Translations under genes and position numbers: made by a program
In this document: positions 50,884 through 60,162 of the stretch, one piece after another
Position numbering within the stretch: position 1 is the stretch's first letter
How the letters are laid out: each line of letters opens with the position of its first letter
Notes under the pieces: generated by a model
Databases searched by the model: none
What the model saw: the letters and a program-made list of their open reading frames with translations, nothing else
What the model was told of the DNA's origin: nothing
NCBI RefSeq assembly: GCF_001005295.1
Contig: NZ_LBMK01000005.1
Location: 151,223 to 215,222 of the forward strand
Reading direction: 5' to 3'
DNA: 64,000 nt
Source of the DNA: Streptomyces yangpuensis
GTDB taxonomy: Bacteria; Actinomycetota; Actinomycetes; Streptomycetales; Streptomycetaceae

Positions 50884-51035
50884 CCCGTACGTGCCTGTTT
50901 GATCACACAGCCGGACCCCGGGCGAGGGAACCGACAACTCGTCGCTACGATGTCCGGGGCCGGTGGACCGTACCCGGCCGGGCCCGACCGACAAAGAAGC
51001 CGGCTGGCCCCCGCCCCGCTTCCGGAGGGTTTTCC

Positions 51036-51416
51036 GTGCCGGCTGGAACGTTGTACCGCGGCCGGGAAGGAATGTGGTCCTGGGTGGCTCATCGAGTCAC
51101 CGGCGTCCTCATCTTCTTCTTCCTGTTCGTACACGTCCTCGACACCGCTCTCGTCCGCGTCTCCCCCGAGGCGTACGACGATGTCGTGGCTACCTACAAG
51201 ACCCCGATCGTCGCGCTGCTGGAGTACGGCCTCGTCGCCGCCATCCTCTTCCACGCGCTCAACGGTCTCCGTGTCATCGCCGTGGACTTCTGGTCCAAGG
51301 GCCCGCGCCACCAGAAGACGATGCTCTGGTGGGTCGTGGGCATCTGGGTCGTGCTGATGGTCGGGGCCCTCTACCCCGTGCTCGGCCACGCCTACCTCGA
51401 ACTGTTCGGGAAGTGA
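51036..51416 (+). CDS. sdhC: succinate dehydrogenase cytochrome b556 subunit
   Basis: A 126-residue membrane anchor of complex II with three hydrophobic helices. The family motif LYRGREGMWSWVAHRVTG contains the conserved Ser and Arg near the quinone site, and HVLDTALVRVSPEAYDD and LFHALNGLRVIAVDFW carry the likely heme and quinone residues. GGAGG lies seven bases before GTG 51036. It is the first gene of sdhCDAB. Confidence 0.93.
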   Translation: MPAGTLYRGREGMWSWVAHRVTGVLIFFFLFVHVLDTALVRVSPEAYDDVVATYKTPIVALLEYGLVAAILFHALNGLRVIAVDFWSKGPRHQKTMLWWVVGIWVVLMVGALYPVLGHAYLELFGK

Positions 51417-51421
51417 CGCGC

Positions 51422-51904
51422 ATGTCCTCTGACACTTCTTCCGCCAAGGTCATCGGCGACGTGGAGGGCGTTTCCCTCTACGACGTCGACAACCCCGCGC
51501 CGTACATCGAGGCCCCGCGCAAGCGCACGGGCAAGACGCCCCGCTCGACCCGCGGCAACTTCGAGATGGCCGCGTGGCTCTTCATGCGCCTCTCGGGCAT
51601 CGTGCTCGTCGTCCTCGTCATCGGCCACCTGCTGATCCAGCTGGTGCTCGACGGCGGCGTCTCCAAGATCGGCTTCGCCTTCGTGGCCGGCCGCTGGGCG
51701 TCCCCGTTCTGGCAGGTCTGGGACCTGCTGATGCTGTGGCTGGCCATGCTGCACGGCGCCAACGGCCTGCGTACCGTCATCAACGACTACGCGGAGCGTG
51801 CCAACACGCGGCTGTGGCTGAAGGGCCTGCTCTACACCGCCACGGTGTTCACCATCCTTCTGGGCACGCTGGTGATCTTCACCTTCGACCCGAACATCCG
51901 CTAG
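51422..51904 (+). CDS. sdhD: succinate dehydrogenase hydrophobic membrane anchor subunit
   Basis: A 160-residue second membrane anchor. A hydrophilic N-terminus of about 45 residues precedes three helices (AAWLFMRLSGIVLVVLVIGH, then VWDLLMLWLAMLHGANGLRT and TATVFTILLGTLVIFTF). HGANGLR corresponds to the heme-proximal segment. ATG 51422 lies five bases after the sdhC stop; GTG 51413 is an in-frame alternative overlapping it. Confidence 0.92.
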   Translation: MSSDTSSAKVIGDVEGVSLYDVDNPAPYIEAPRKRTGKTPRSTRGNFEMAAWLFMRLSGIVLVVLVIGHLLIQLVLDGGVSKIGFAFVAGRWASPFWQVWDLLMLWLAMLHGANGLRTVINDYAERANTRLWLKGLLYTATVFTILLGTLVIFTFDPNIR

Positions 51905-51927
51905 GCAACGGGGCTGAGGCGAAACCA

Positions 51928-53682
51928 ATGAAGATCCACAAGTACGACACCGTCATCGTCGGCGCAGGTGGCGCCGGCATGCGCGCCGCCATCGAGTCGA
52001 CGAAGCGCAGCCGCACCGCGGTGCTGACGAAGCTCTACCCCACCCGCTCCCACACGGGCGCCGCGCAGGGCGGCATGGCCGCCGCGCTGGCGAACGTGGA
52101 GGAGGACAACTGGGAGTGGCACACCTTCGACACGGTCAAGGGCGGTGACTACCTGGTCGACCAGGACGCCGCCGAGATCCTGGCGAAGGAGGCCATCGAC
52201 GCGGTCCTCGACCTGGAGAAGATGGGCCTGCCGTTCAACCGCACCCCGGACGGCACCATCGACCAGCGCCGCTTCGGCGGTCACTCCCGCAACCACGGCG
52301 AGGCGCCGGTCCGCCGGTCCTGCTACGCCGCGGACCGCACCGGTCACATGATCCTCCAGACGCTGTACCAGAACTGCGTCAAGGAGGGCGTGGAGTTCTT
52401 CAACGAGTTCTACGTCCTGGACCAGCTCCTGGTCGAGGAGGACGGCGTCAAGAAGTCGGCCGGTGTGGTCGCGTACGAGCTCGCCACCGGCGAGATCCAC
52501 GTGTTCCAGGCCAAGGCCGTCATCTACGCCTCCGGCGGCACCGGCAAGTTCTTCAAGGTGACCTCCAACGCGCACACCCTCACGGGTGACGGCCAGGCGG
52601 CCTGCTACCGCCGCGGCCTGCCGCTGGAGGACATGGAGTTCTTCCAGTTCCACCCGACGGGCATCTGGCGTATGGGCATCCTGCTGACGGAGGGCGCCCG
52701 CGGTGAGGGCGGCATCCTCCGCAACAAGGACGGCGAGCGCTTCATGGAGAAGTACGCGCCGGTCATGAAGGACCTCGCGTCCCGTGACGTCGTCTCGCGC
52801 TCCATCTACACCGAGATCCGTGAGGGCCGCGGCTGCGGTCCGGCCGGTGACCACGTGTACCTGGACCTCACCCACCTGCCGCCGGAGCAGCTCGACGCGA
52901 AGCTCCCGGACATCACCGAGTTCGCGCGCACCTACCTGGGCATCGAGCCGTACACGGACCCGATCCCGATCCAGCCCACCGCGCACTACGCCATGGGCGG
53001 CATCCCGACCAACGTCGAGGGTGAGGTCCTGTCCGACAACACCACCGTCGTCCCGGGCCTGTACGCGGCCGGCGAGGTCGCCTGCGTGTCGGTGCACGGC
53101 GCGAACCGCCTGGGCACCAACTCGCTGCTGGACATCAACGTCTTCGGCAAGCGCTCCGGCATCGCCGCGGCCAGGTACTCGCAGGAGAACGACTTCGTCG
53201 AGCTCCCCGAGAACCCGGCGCAGCAGGTGTCGGATCTCGTCGAGCGCCTGCGCAACTCCACGGGCAAGGAGCGGGTCGCCGACCTGCGTCTGGAGCTCCA
53301 GGAGACGATGGACGCGAACGTGATGGTGTTCCGTACGGAGCAGACCATCAAGACCGCGGTCGAGAAGATCGCGGAGCTGCGCGAGCGCTACAAGAACGTG
53401 TCCGTCCAGGACAAGGGCAAGCGCTTCAACACGGACCTGCTGGAGGCCATCGAGCTGGGCAACCTGCTCGACCTGGCCGAGGTCATGGCCGTGTCCGCCC
53501 TGGCGCGCAAGGAGTCCCGCGGTGGTCACTACCGCGAGGACTACCCCAACCGCGACGACGTCAACTTCATGCGCCACACCATGGCGTACCGCGAGGTCGG
53601 AGCCGACGGCTCGGACTCGGTCCGGCTCGACTACAAGCCGGTCGTGACGACCCGCTACCAGCCGATGGAGCGTAAGTACTGA
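51928..53682 (+). CDS. sdhA: succinate dehydrogenase flavoprotein subunit
   Basis: A 584-residue flavoprotein oxidising succinate to fumarate. The FAD fold is VIVGAGGAGMRAAIE, the covalent FAD histidine is in TRSHTGAAQGGM, and the substrate residues lie in GGHSRNHGEAPVRRS, FHPTGIW and HYAMGGIPTN. The length equals that of other Streptomyces SdhA proteins. It lies 23 bases after sdhD and its stop overlaps the sdhB start by one base (TGATG). Confidence 0.96.
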   Translation: MKIHKYDTVIVGAGGAGMRAAIESTKRSRTAVLTKLYPTRSHTGAAQGGMAAALANVEEDNWEWHTFDTVKGGDYLVDQDAAEILAKEAIDAVLDLEKMGLPFNRTPDGTIDQRRFGGHSRNHGEAPVRRSCYAADRTGHMILQTLYQNCVKEGVEFFNEFYVLDQLLVEEDGVKKSAGVVAYELATGEIHVFQAKAVIYASGGTGKFFKVTSNAHTLTGDGQAACYRRGLPLEDMEFFQFHPTGIWRMGILLTEGARGEGGILRNKDGERFMEKYAPVMKDLASRDVVSRSIYTEIREGRGCGPAGDHVYLDLTHLPPEQLDAKLPDITEFARTYLGIEPYTDPIPIQPTAHYAMGGIPTNVEGEVLSDNTTVVPGLYAAGEVACVSVHGANRLGTNSLLDINVFGKRSGIAAARYSQENDFVELPENPAQQVSDLVERLRNSTGKERVADLRLELQETMDANVMVFRTEQTIKTAVEKIAELRERYKNVSVQDKGKRFNTDLLEAIELGNLLDLAEVMAVSALARKESRGGHYREDYPNRDDVNFMRHTMAYREVGADGSDSVRLDYKPVVTTRYQPMERKY

Positions 53683-54440
53683 TGGCTACCCCCACCCTGG
53701 ACAAGATGGAAGAGGCGGCTGCGGCCTCCCCGTACATCACGGTCACCTTCCGGATCCGCCGCTTCAACCCCGAGATCTCGGACGAGGCGCAGTGGCAGGA
53801 CTTCCAGATCGAGATCGACCCGAAGGAGCGCGTGCTCGACGGTCTCCACAAGATCAAGTGGGACCTGGACGGCACGCTCACCTTCCGCCGCTCGTGCGCG
53901 CACGGCATCTGCGGCTCGGACGCGATGCGGATCAACGGCAAGAACAGGCTCGCCTGCAAGACGCTGATCAAGGACATCAACCCCGAGAAGCCGATCACCG
54001 TCGAGGCCATCAAGGGCCTCACGGTGATGAAGGACCTCGTGGTCGACATGGAGCCCTTCTTCCAGGCGTACCGGGACGTCATGCCGTTCCTGGTCACCAA
54101 GGGCAACGAGCCGACGCGCGAGCGCCTGCAGTCCGCCGAGGACCGCGAGCGCTTCGACGACACCACCAAGTGCATCCTGTGCGCCGCGTGCACGTCCTCG
54201 TGCCCGGTGTTCTGGAACGACGGCCAGTACTTCGGCCCGGCGGCGATCGTCAACGCGCACCGCTTCATCTTCGACTCGCGTGACGAGGCCGGCGAGCAGC
54301 GGCTGGAGATCCTGAACGACAAGGACGGCGTGTGGCGCTGCCGCACGACCTTCAACTGCACCGACGCGTGCCCGCGTGGCATCGAGGTCACCAAGGCGAT
54401 CCAGGAAGTCAAGCGTGCGCTGATCACGCGCCGCTTCTGA
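53682..54440 (+). CDS. sdhB: succinate dehydrogenase iron-sulfur subunit
   Basis: A 252-residue iron-sulfur protein. The 2Fe-2S cluster is held by SCAHGICGSDAM and the cysteine of RLACKT. The 4Fe-4S and 3Fe-4S clusters are held by CILCAACTSSCPVFW and FNCTDACPRGIEV. It passes electrons from SdhA to the quinone site. It is the last gene of sdhCDAB and is followed by a strong terminator. Confidence 0.96.
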   Translation: MATPTLDKMEEAAAASPYITVTFRIRRFNPEISDEAQWQDFQIEIDPKERVLDGLHKIKWDLDGTLTFRRSCAHGICGSDAMRINGKNRLACKTLIKDINPEKPITVEAIKGLTVMKDLVVDMEPFFQAYRDVMPFLVTKGNEPTRERLQSAEDRERFDDTTKCILCAACTSSCPVFWNDGQYFGPAAIVNAHRFIFDSRDEAGEQRLEILNDKDGVWRCRTTFNCTDACPRGIEVTKAIQEVKRALITRRF

Positions 54441-54459
54441 CCTCCCGGTCCCTGCCTGT

Positions 54460-54503
54460 ACGAGGGCCCCGTCCCCGGTTCACCCCGGGGGCGGGGCCCT
54501 CGT
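54460..54503. terminator. terminator of the sdh operon
   Basis: CGAGGGCCCCG and CGGGGCCCTCG form a perfect stem, extended by CCCCGG/CCGGGG within the loop. It separates sdhB from the convergent DUF4132 gene, whose stop is at 54507. Confidence 0.88.
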
Positions 54504-54506
54504 GCG

Positions 54507-56930
54507 TCACCGGCGGTTCAGCTGGCTGGTGATCGTCGGGTCGGTGATCTCCGTGTCCTTCGCGAGGAGCATCGCCTTGGAGAGGATGACGGCCAGGGTC
54601 CGGTCCCCCTCGAAGGGCAGGTAGCCGGGGTCGGCGGCGCCGGCCGCGCCCGCGCCGCCGGGCACGATGCACAGGTACTGGTCGTTCGGCGACATCAGGA
54701 TGTTCCCCGAGCCGAGGTGGATCTTGTACGTGTGCAGCTCGCCGCGGACGTGGAGGAAGCGGCCCGCCACGGTGCAGCGGTCCGCGACGGCCAGCCGCGG
54801 CACCAGCCGCTCCAGCAGGGCGCGCCTGGTCTCGGCGCTCGCGCCCAGCTCGCCGAAGCCGTAGGAGGTCCAGTAGTCCCGGAAGCGGCCCTCGGGGCCA
54901 CCGTCGGACCAGGTCGGGTCGTTGCCGACGCTGGCCACGCCCACGAAGAGGTCCACGTCGCGCATGACCTCGCTCAGCACCAGTTCGGGTATCTCCGTGA
55001 GCGGCAGCGGATCGGTGGCTCCCTGTCCGTCGCTCAGCCACATCGTGTATCCGCCGCCGTAGGTGCTCGCCCAGTTCTGCGGGGCGTCGATCGGGTAGAA
55101 GCGCACCTGGTCGGTGCGCAGCCGCAGGTAGGTCCCCGACTCGGTGGTGTCGATCCCGTACTCGTGGCCCTCGCCCTCGATCCAGTACTCGGCCCGCAGC
55201 CCCCACCGGGGCAGCTCACGGGTGGCGGGCGGGAGGGAGTCGTCGACGCACAGGCGGAGCCTGTTGTGCCATCCGCGCGCCGAGGTCAGCGAGTTGAATT
55301 GGTGCTGGCGCAGGACATGAGCGGCGAACCGGTTGGAGTACGTACGGGTCCTGCGTTCGGCGTCGGTCAGCAGGTACACCTCGCGGTGGGCCTGCTTGAA
55401 GGGCTGGGTCACGGTGTGCCGCTCCAGCCACTCCCGCCAGGCCAGCACCTCGGCGGGCTCCCGGCCGACGGGGTGCCACAGCTCGACGGCGGCGCCCTCG
55501 GTGACGGTGGCGCCCGCGAGGGTGCGCAGTGCCCCGTCGGCGAAGCAGACGGGCGTCCCGTCCACGGTCCAGATCAGCCGCCGGGCCAGGGTGCCGACGA
55601 GCGGATGGTCGAGGTACCGGGCGCGCCACTGCCCGTACGCCCAGCGGCGGCGGGCGAGGAACTGCCGGTCCAGCCGCTCCGCCTGCGCCGACAGGGACTT
55701 CTCGATGTCCTTGACCAGGCCCTTGACCTCCTTGAGCTCCTCGGGGTGGTCCCGCCGCACGGTGGCGGGCACGGTCTTGACCTGCTTCCCGGCGGCGTTG
55801 CGCCAGAGCAGGGCGGCCCGGTTCCCGGACACCCTGAGCTCCGCGGCGGCCTCCCCGAAGCCGAATGCGGCCTTCCCGACCTCCGTGAGCCCGTACGCGG
55901 GGACGGCCAGCTCCTCGATCTCCTCGCGGCTCAGCCCGAGCGCGCCGGCCCGGTCCTCCAGGGCCGCGTCGATGAGCTTGAGGGTGCCCTTGTACGTGAC
56001 CCGGGTGCCGAGCCGGGCCAGTTCGGCGAGGGCGGCCTCCCCGTCGGACCGGGCCAGGGCGCCCACCGCGGCGTTGGCGACCTTGGGGTTGCGCGGGCCA
56101 AGCCCGGCGGCCTTGCGCAGCGAGGTCTCCACGAGCGCACCCAGGGCGCGCGCCGTGTCGGGGTGGGCCGGGAGCAGGGCAAGCAGCCAGACCAGGCCGC
56201 GCAGGGCGTTGGCGTTGTACGGGTCGAAGGCGGCGTTGACGTCCGGCTCGTACGCCGCCCGCTCCAGCTCGAAGGTGCGGGGCCGTCCGACGAGGGCGAG
56301 CAGCGGCAGCAGGGCCTCGCGCACGGCCTCGGCGCCGAGGTCCAGGGCGAGCGCCCGGCCGCGCTTCTCCCAGGCGGCGGAGGGCTTGGCGGCCTTGGCG
56401 GTCACGGCGTGGGCGAGCAGTTCCCGCAGCCGCCCGTCCTCCATGGCCCGCTCCGCCCACGCCTCGCCGACGTTGAGCACGGGTTCGGCGAAGCCCGCGG
56501 CGAACCGGACGAGTTCCTGGTCGCTGTACGTGCTCACTGCGGTGCGGCGGACGGTGGCGATGACGGCGGGGGAGATCGCGCGGCCGGCCGCGGCCTCGGC
56601 CCTCACGAGGGACTCGCAGCGGTCGACGTACCAGAAGGAGTGGGCGCGGCCGAGGACGTCGAGCTGTGCGGCCCGCTCCTCGGCCAGCGGCAGGCCGTCC
56701 AGGCCGTGTCCGACGAGCGCGGTCAGGGTGAGCAGCCTGACGCGGACCGGGAGGGTGTCGCCCCCGTGCCGGTGGCGGTAGGCGAACGCCTCGACCACGC
56801 GGCGGCGGTCCTCGGGCGGCAGCTCCTGCATCTCGGCGAGCCGTGCCCTGACCGACGGGTGGTGGAGGGAGGAGTCGGCCACCTTGCGGACCAGCCGGTC
56901 CGCCATGACCTTGATCTTGACGTCGTCCAT
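54507..56930 (-). CDS. DUF4132 domain protein
   Basis: A large soluble protein of 807 residues. The C-terminal 350 residues are the DUF4132 domain found in MolR-like and WGR-associated proteins (LARRLIWTVDGTPVCFADGA, WREWLERHTVTQPFKQAHRE, VYLLTDAERRTRTYSNRFAA, and the end YKIHLGSGNILMSPNDQYLC). The preceding part consists of helical repeats. No catalytic motif is evident. It is preceded after two bases by a small gene, with which it must form a unit. Function unknown; DUF4132 proteins often sit with AAA ATPases and stress-related genes. Confidence 0.8.
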   Translation of the reverse strand: MDDVKIKVMADRLVRKVADSSLHHPSVRARLAEMQELPPEDRRRVVEAFAYRHRHGGDTLPVRVRLLTLTALVGHGLDGLPLAEERAAQLDVLGRAHSFWYVDRCESLVRAEAAAGRAISPAVIATVRRTAVSTYSDQELVRFAAGFAEPVLNVGEAWAERAMEDGRLRELLAHAVTAKAAKPSAAWEKRGRALALDLGAEAVREALLPLLALVGRPRTFELERAAYEPDVNAAFDPYNANALRGLVWLLALLPAHPDTARALGALVETSLRKAAGLGPRNPKVANAAVGALARSDGEAALAELARLGTRVTYKGTLKLIDAALEDRAGALGLSREEIEELAVPAYGLTEVGKAAFGFGEAAAELRVSGNRAALLWRNAAGKQVKTVPATVRRDHPEELKEVKGLVKDIEKSLSAQAERLDRQFLARRRWAYGQWRARYLDHPLVGTLARRLIWTVDGTPVCFADGALRTLAGATVTEGAAVELWHPVGREPAEVLAWREWLERHTVTQPFKQAHREVYLLTDAERRTRTYSNRFAAHVLRQHQFNSLTSARGWHNRLRLCVDDSLPPATRELPRWGLRAEYWIEGEGHEYGIDTTESGTYLRLRTDQVRFYPIDAPQNWASTYGGGYTMWLSDGQGATDPLPLTEIPELVLSEVMRDVDLFVGVASVGNDPTWSDGGPEGRFRDYWTSYGFGELGASAETRRALLERLVPRLAVADRCTVAGRFLHVRGELHTYKIHLGSGNILMSPNDQYLCIVPGGAGAAGAADPGYLPFEGDRTLAVILSKAMLLAKDTEITDPTITSQLNRR

Positions 56931-56932
56931 CG

Positions 56933-57325
56933 TCAGCCTCCCACCAGCGCGACGAGCTTGAGGAAGGTGACCTCGACGCCGAGCGGGAGGGAGATCTCCT
57001 CGTCCAGGGCGGTGATCTGGTGGTCCCCCACCAGGACCAGGAAGCCGTTGCGTTCGAAGGCCCGCAGCGCCAGCTCGGTCTGCTTCTCCGGGTCGATGCG
57101 GCGCGGCGTCCGTAGCGCGTACCCGTTGAGGGTGCGCTCGGCGCCCTCCGGCCGCACCAGCCCCTGGAACACCTCGGGCCGCTTCGCGTGGTACTCCGCG
57201 ACCTCCTGGAACACCCTGCGCCGGATCAGCTCGCGCAACGCGAGCCGCTCCTCGGCGATCTCGAGTCCCCAGCCGTCGCCACGGCTTCCGGCGGTCGTCT
57301 CGTCGACGAAGGTCACCATTCCCAT
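56933..57325 (-). CDS. small protein paired with DUF4132
   Basis: A 130-residue soluble protein (MGMVTFVDETTAGSRGDGWG, helical middle part, and a C-terminal ALDEEISLPLGVEVTFLKLV). I do not recognise the family. TACGGT (57333-57338) lies seven bases before ATG 57325, so it is probably the leaderless first gene of the two-gene unit with the DUF4132 protein. Function unknown. Confidence 0.7.
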   Translation of the reverse strand: MGMVTFVDETTAGSRGDGWGLEIAEERLALRELIRRRVFQEVAEYHAKRPEVFQGLVRPEGAERTLNGYALRTPRRIDPEKQTELALRAFERNGFLVLVGDHQITALDEEISLPLGVEVTFLKLVALVGG

Positions 57326-57444
57326 GCCCTGAACCGTAGGGGCGGGCACTGACAACGGCCCCGGGCCGCCCTCGGGGATGCGTCAGGGCCGGGTGAGGGG
57401 CTTCCCCCATGGCCGGTGGATCTTCGCGGCACAGACTTACGGGC

Positions 57445-58545
57445 ATGACGAACTCCGCGAACTGCGCTGCACACAAGGCCCGTTGGACCACCCTGGCCGT
57501 CGCCGGCGCGGCTGTGGCGGCGCTCGCCGCCGGTGCCGTGCCGGCCTCGGCCCAGCCGGTGCGGCCGCCGGGGACGGCCGGCGCCGCGGATCAGCGGGTC
57601 GGCACCGGGAAGCTGGCCGCGCTGATGGCTCCCGGCGACAGGGCGAGCGGGACCATGGTCCGGGTGGGCGGCACGGGGATCCGGTGGACCGCGGCCACGG
57701 GGCCCCTCTCCCAGGACCCCGCCGCGAATTTCCGCATCGGCAGCATCACCAAGCTGTTCACCTCCACGGTGGTGCTCCAGCTGGTCGGCGAGGGCCGTTT
57801 CGGCCTGGACACCCCGGTGCAGGACCTCCTCCCCGGGACCCTCCCGGCCCGGTGGGGGCCGATCACGGTGGGGCAGCTGCTGAGCCACACCAGCGGCCTC
57901 GGGCTGCCCTGCGTCGAGTTCGCGGAGGGCGGGGCCCCCACCCCGGAGCAGGTCGTCTCCCACTGGACCGACCCCGCGTGCGCCGCGCCGCAGTACCCGG
58001 TGCTCGCGCAGCAGTACAACGGCGTCAACTACTTCCTCCTCGGCATGGTGATCGAGAGGACCGCCGGCCGCTCCTACGCCGAGGAGGTCCAGCGGCGCAT
58101 CGCCCGCCCGCTCGGCCTGAGCCACACGTACTGCCCGGGGCCCGGGGACCGGTCCGTCCCCGGGCCGGTGCTGGCGGACGCCCGGGAGATCGAGCCGTGG
58201 GCCTGGGCGGAGGGCGGCATGATCTCCAACGCCCCCGACCTGGAGCGGTTCCTGACGAGCCTGATGCGCGGCCACCTGCTGAGGCCCGCCCAGCAGCGGC
58301 AGTTGTTCTCGATGCCCCCGCTCCCGGAGGGCGCCAGGGACCGTTTCAGCATGGGCGGGCTGATGCGCGTCGAGGTGGACGGCACCGTTCTGTGGGGCAA
58401 GACCGGCTCCATGGGCGCCTCCACGAGTGGGGTGTTCGCCACCGGGGGCGGCCGCCGGACCGTCGTCTACTCCCTTCTCCCGGCCGTCAGGGAGCGGGAG
58501 TTGATGCGGACGCACATCGAACAGCTGCTGGCCGCCTCCCTCTGA
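57445..58545 (+). CDS. secreted serine hydrolase of the beta-lactamase/D,D-peptidase family
   Basis: A 366-residue exported protein with a signal peptide ending near AVPASA. The penicillin-binding fold has the SxxK motif in RIGSITKLFTSTVV, a tyrosine motif in QQYNGVNYFLLGMV and the third motif in LWGKTGSMGA. LLSHTSGLG is typical of class C/esterase relatives. It could be a D,D-carboxypeptidase or esterase; a true beta-lactamase is less likely. A CAGACT hexamer lies seven bases before ATG 57445. Confidence 0.85.
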   Translation: MTNSANCAAHKARWTTLAVAGAAVAALAAGAVPASAQPVRPPGTAGAADQRVGTGKLAALMAPGDRASGTMVRVGGTGIRWTAATGPLSQDPAANFRIGSITKLFTSTVVLQLVGEGRFGLDTPVQDLLPGTLPARWGPITVGQLLSHTSGLGLPCVEFAEGGAPTPEQVVSHWTDPACAAPQYPVLAQQYNGVNYFLLGMVIERTAGRSYAEEVQRRIARPLGLSHTYCPGPGDRSVPGPVLADAREIEPWAWAEGGMISNAPDLERFLTSLMRGHLLRPAQQRQLFSMPPLPEGARDRFSMGGLMRVEVDGTVLWGKTGSMGASTSGVFATGGGRRTVVYSLLPAVRERELMRTHIEQLLAASL

Positions 58546-58609
58546 GCGGGGATCCCCGGCTGCGGCACCCGGGATACAGGGCGGGCGGGCCTGTGGAAGG
58601 ATCGGCCAC

Positions 58610-59158
58610 ATGAGCGAGCAGCAGCCGAACCCGTACGCGAGCGACCCCGCCGGTCAGGGCGGCCAGGCCGGCGCCCCCGGCCAGGGTGATTACAAGTGGG
58701 GCCCCGGAGAGGCCAGTTACGGATACCCCCAGCCGTACCCGGCGGCTCCGGCCTACCAGCCGACCATCGGCGCGGGCATGCCGTCGCCCGCCGGATACTC
58801 CGCGGCCCCGGCCGCCGGCGCCGGTTTCGCCCTCGGCGACATCACCGTCGCCGGCGACCAGATCATCACCCCGTCGGGCACGATGCCGCTGAGGGGCGCA
58901 ATGTGGAACGCGACCGACTTCTCGCGCACCGAGGAGAAGATCCCGCCCCACGCGATCGTGCTGGCGATCGTCTTCTTCCTCTTCTGCCTGCTCGGCCTGC
59001 TCTTCCTCCTGATGAAGGAGAAGACCACCACCGGCTACATCCAGGTCACGGTGACCAGCGGCGGCCGTCACCACTCCACGATGATCCCGGCGGTGGACGC
59101 GAACACCTTCCACTGGGTGATGTCGCAGCTCGGCCACGCACGGGCGCTCAGCATGTGA
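58610..59158 (+). CDS. single-pass membrane protein, Gly/Pro/Tyr-rich N-terminus
   Basis: A 182-residue protein. The first 70 residues are a flexible Gly/Pro/Tyr/Gln-rich stretch, followed by a short beta segment (FALGDITVAGDQIITPSGTM), a hydrophobic helix (AIVLAIVFFLFCLLGLLFLL) and a C-terminal beta-rich part (TGYIQVTVTSGGRHHSTMIP). Such proteins are common in Streptomyces and have no known function. Confidence 0.78.
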   Translation: MSEQQPNPYASDPAGQGGQAGAPGQGDYKWGPGEASYGYPQPYPAAPAYQPTIGAGMPSPAGYSAAPAAGAGFALGDITVAGDQIITPSGTMPLRGAMWNATDFSRTEEKIPPHAIVLAIVFFLFCLLGLLFLLMKEKTTTGYIQVTVTSGGRHHSTMIPAVDANTFHWVMSQLGHARALSM

Positions 59159-59176
59159 GCCCCCGGTACGACATGT

Positions 59177-59206
59177 GCGGGCCCCGGCCGAACGGCCGGG
59201 GCCCGC
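59177..59206. terminator. terminator after the single-pass membrane protein
   Basis: GCGGGCCCCGGCCG and CGGCCGGGGCCCGC form a perfect 14 bp inverted repeat separated by two bases. Confidence 0.85.
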
Positions 59207-59244
59207 ATGCGTTTCCGGGGCGGCGAGCCCACGCGACCATTCGC

Positions 59245-59258
59245 TTGAACTTGTTCAA
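59245..59258. promoter_or_regulatory. TetR-type operator, site 1
   Basis: TTGAAC-TT-GTTCAA, a perfect palindrome apart from the central bases. It lies in the -35 region of the promoter whose -10 is TAGAGT (59268-59273). Confidence 0.78.
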
Positions 59259-59289
59259 AAAAGGCTCTAGAGTCATCGACGTCAGAGCA

Positions 59290-59305
59290 TTTGAACACGT
59301 TCAAA
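59290..59305. promoter_or_regulatory. TetR-type operator, site 2
   Basis: TTTGAAC-AC-GTTCAAA. It lies downstream of the TAGAGT element and 46 bases (centre to centre) from site 1, so the two copies bracket the core promoter of the three-gene unit ending in tetR. Confidence 0.8.
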
Positions 59306-59317
59306 GGGGCTGGGGCA

Positions 59318-59722
59318 ATGGACCTCACCGTGGTCACGTACGTCATCTACCTGCTCATCAGCATCGGCCTCACGGTCTGGGTGGCCCGTACGCTCAGCCG
59401 CAACGGCCGCGTCTTCATCGGGGACGTCCTCCACGGCAACGAGAAGCTCGCCGACGCCGTCAACCAGCTCCTCGTGGTCGGCTTCTACCTCGTCAACATC
59501 GGCTTCGTGACCCTCTATCTCCGCTCGACCAAGGAGGTCGACAGCGCCCGCGCCCTCTTCGAGGCCCTCTCGGTCAAGCTCGGCGTCGTCCTGCTGGTCC
59601 TGGGCGTCATGCACCTCGGCAACGTGTGGGCGCTGAACCGGATGCGCCGCCGCGGGATCATGGAACGCCAGCAGACCCCGCCCGTCCCCCCGCAGGGGTG
59701 GACCGCGCCGGTCGGAGCCTGA
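59318..59722 (+). CDS. small integral membrane protein of the TetR-controlled unit
   Basis: A 134-residue membrane protein with three hydrophobic helices (VVTYVIYLLISIGLTVWVAR, LLVVGFYLVNIGFVTLYL, LGVVLLVLGVMHLGNVWAL). No known domain. ATG 59318 is used because GGGGC precedes it and the frame before it is operator sequence. It is followed after three bases by the DCC-family gene and then by the TetR gene. Confidence 0.8.
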   Translation: MDLTVVTYVIYLLISIGLTVWVARTLSRNGRVFIGDVLHGNEKLADAVNQLLVVGFYLVNIGFVTLYLRSTKEVDSARALFEALSVKLGVVLLVLGVMHLGNVWALNRMRRRGIMERQQTPPVPPQGWTAPVGA

Positions 59723-59725
59723 GCC

Positions 59726-60151
59726 ATGGCGCCCACCGCGGCCGTACGGCACCTGACCGTCCTCTACGACGCCGACTGCCCGCTCTGCGTGCACATCCGG
59801 CACTGGCTGCTGGGGCAGCGGCTGCTCGTCCCGATCGCCCTGGTCCCCGCCGCGTCCTGGGAGGCGCGGCGGCGGTTCCCCCGGCTCGACCACGCCTCGA
59901 CGCTCCGCGAGATCACCGTCGTCGGGAACTCCGGCCAGGTGTGGACCGGGACCGACGCCTTCATCGTCTGCCTGTGGGCCCTGGCCGAACACCGTCCGAG
60001 GGCGAACTGGCTGGCGACGCCGGCCGGCCGCCCGTTCGCCCGGGCCGCCATGTTCACGGCCTCCGCGTGGCGGCAGGCCGTGCGCACCGAAGGGCCGCCC
60101 GAGGACGCCGAGGGACCGGCCTGTGACGACCAGTGCGCCGTCCCCCGATAG
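59726..60151 (+). CDS. DCC-family thiol-disulfide oxidoreductase-like protein
   Basis: A 141-residue protein of the DCC (DUF393) family. The defining motif LYDADCPLCVHIRHWL contains the DxxCPxC pair, a thioredoxin-like arrangement. Members are often linked to membrane redox functions. It is likely co-transcribed with the small membrane protein before it. Substrate unknown. Confidence 0.85.
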   Translation: MAPTAAVRHLTVLYDADCPLCVHIRHWLLGQRLLVPIALVPAASWEARRRFPRLDHASTLREITVVGNSGQVWTGTDAFIVCLWALAEHRPRANWLATPAGRPFARAAMFTASAWRQAVRTEGPPEDAEGPACDDQCAVPR

Positions 60152-60162
60152 GCTCGTGCACC

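Noticed and set aside
59290..59305. LexA box
   Set aside because: GAACACGTTC recalls GAACATACGTTC, but the spacing is shorter, the site is paired with a second TTGAAC-N2-GTTCAA copy, and a tetR gene follows.
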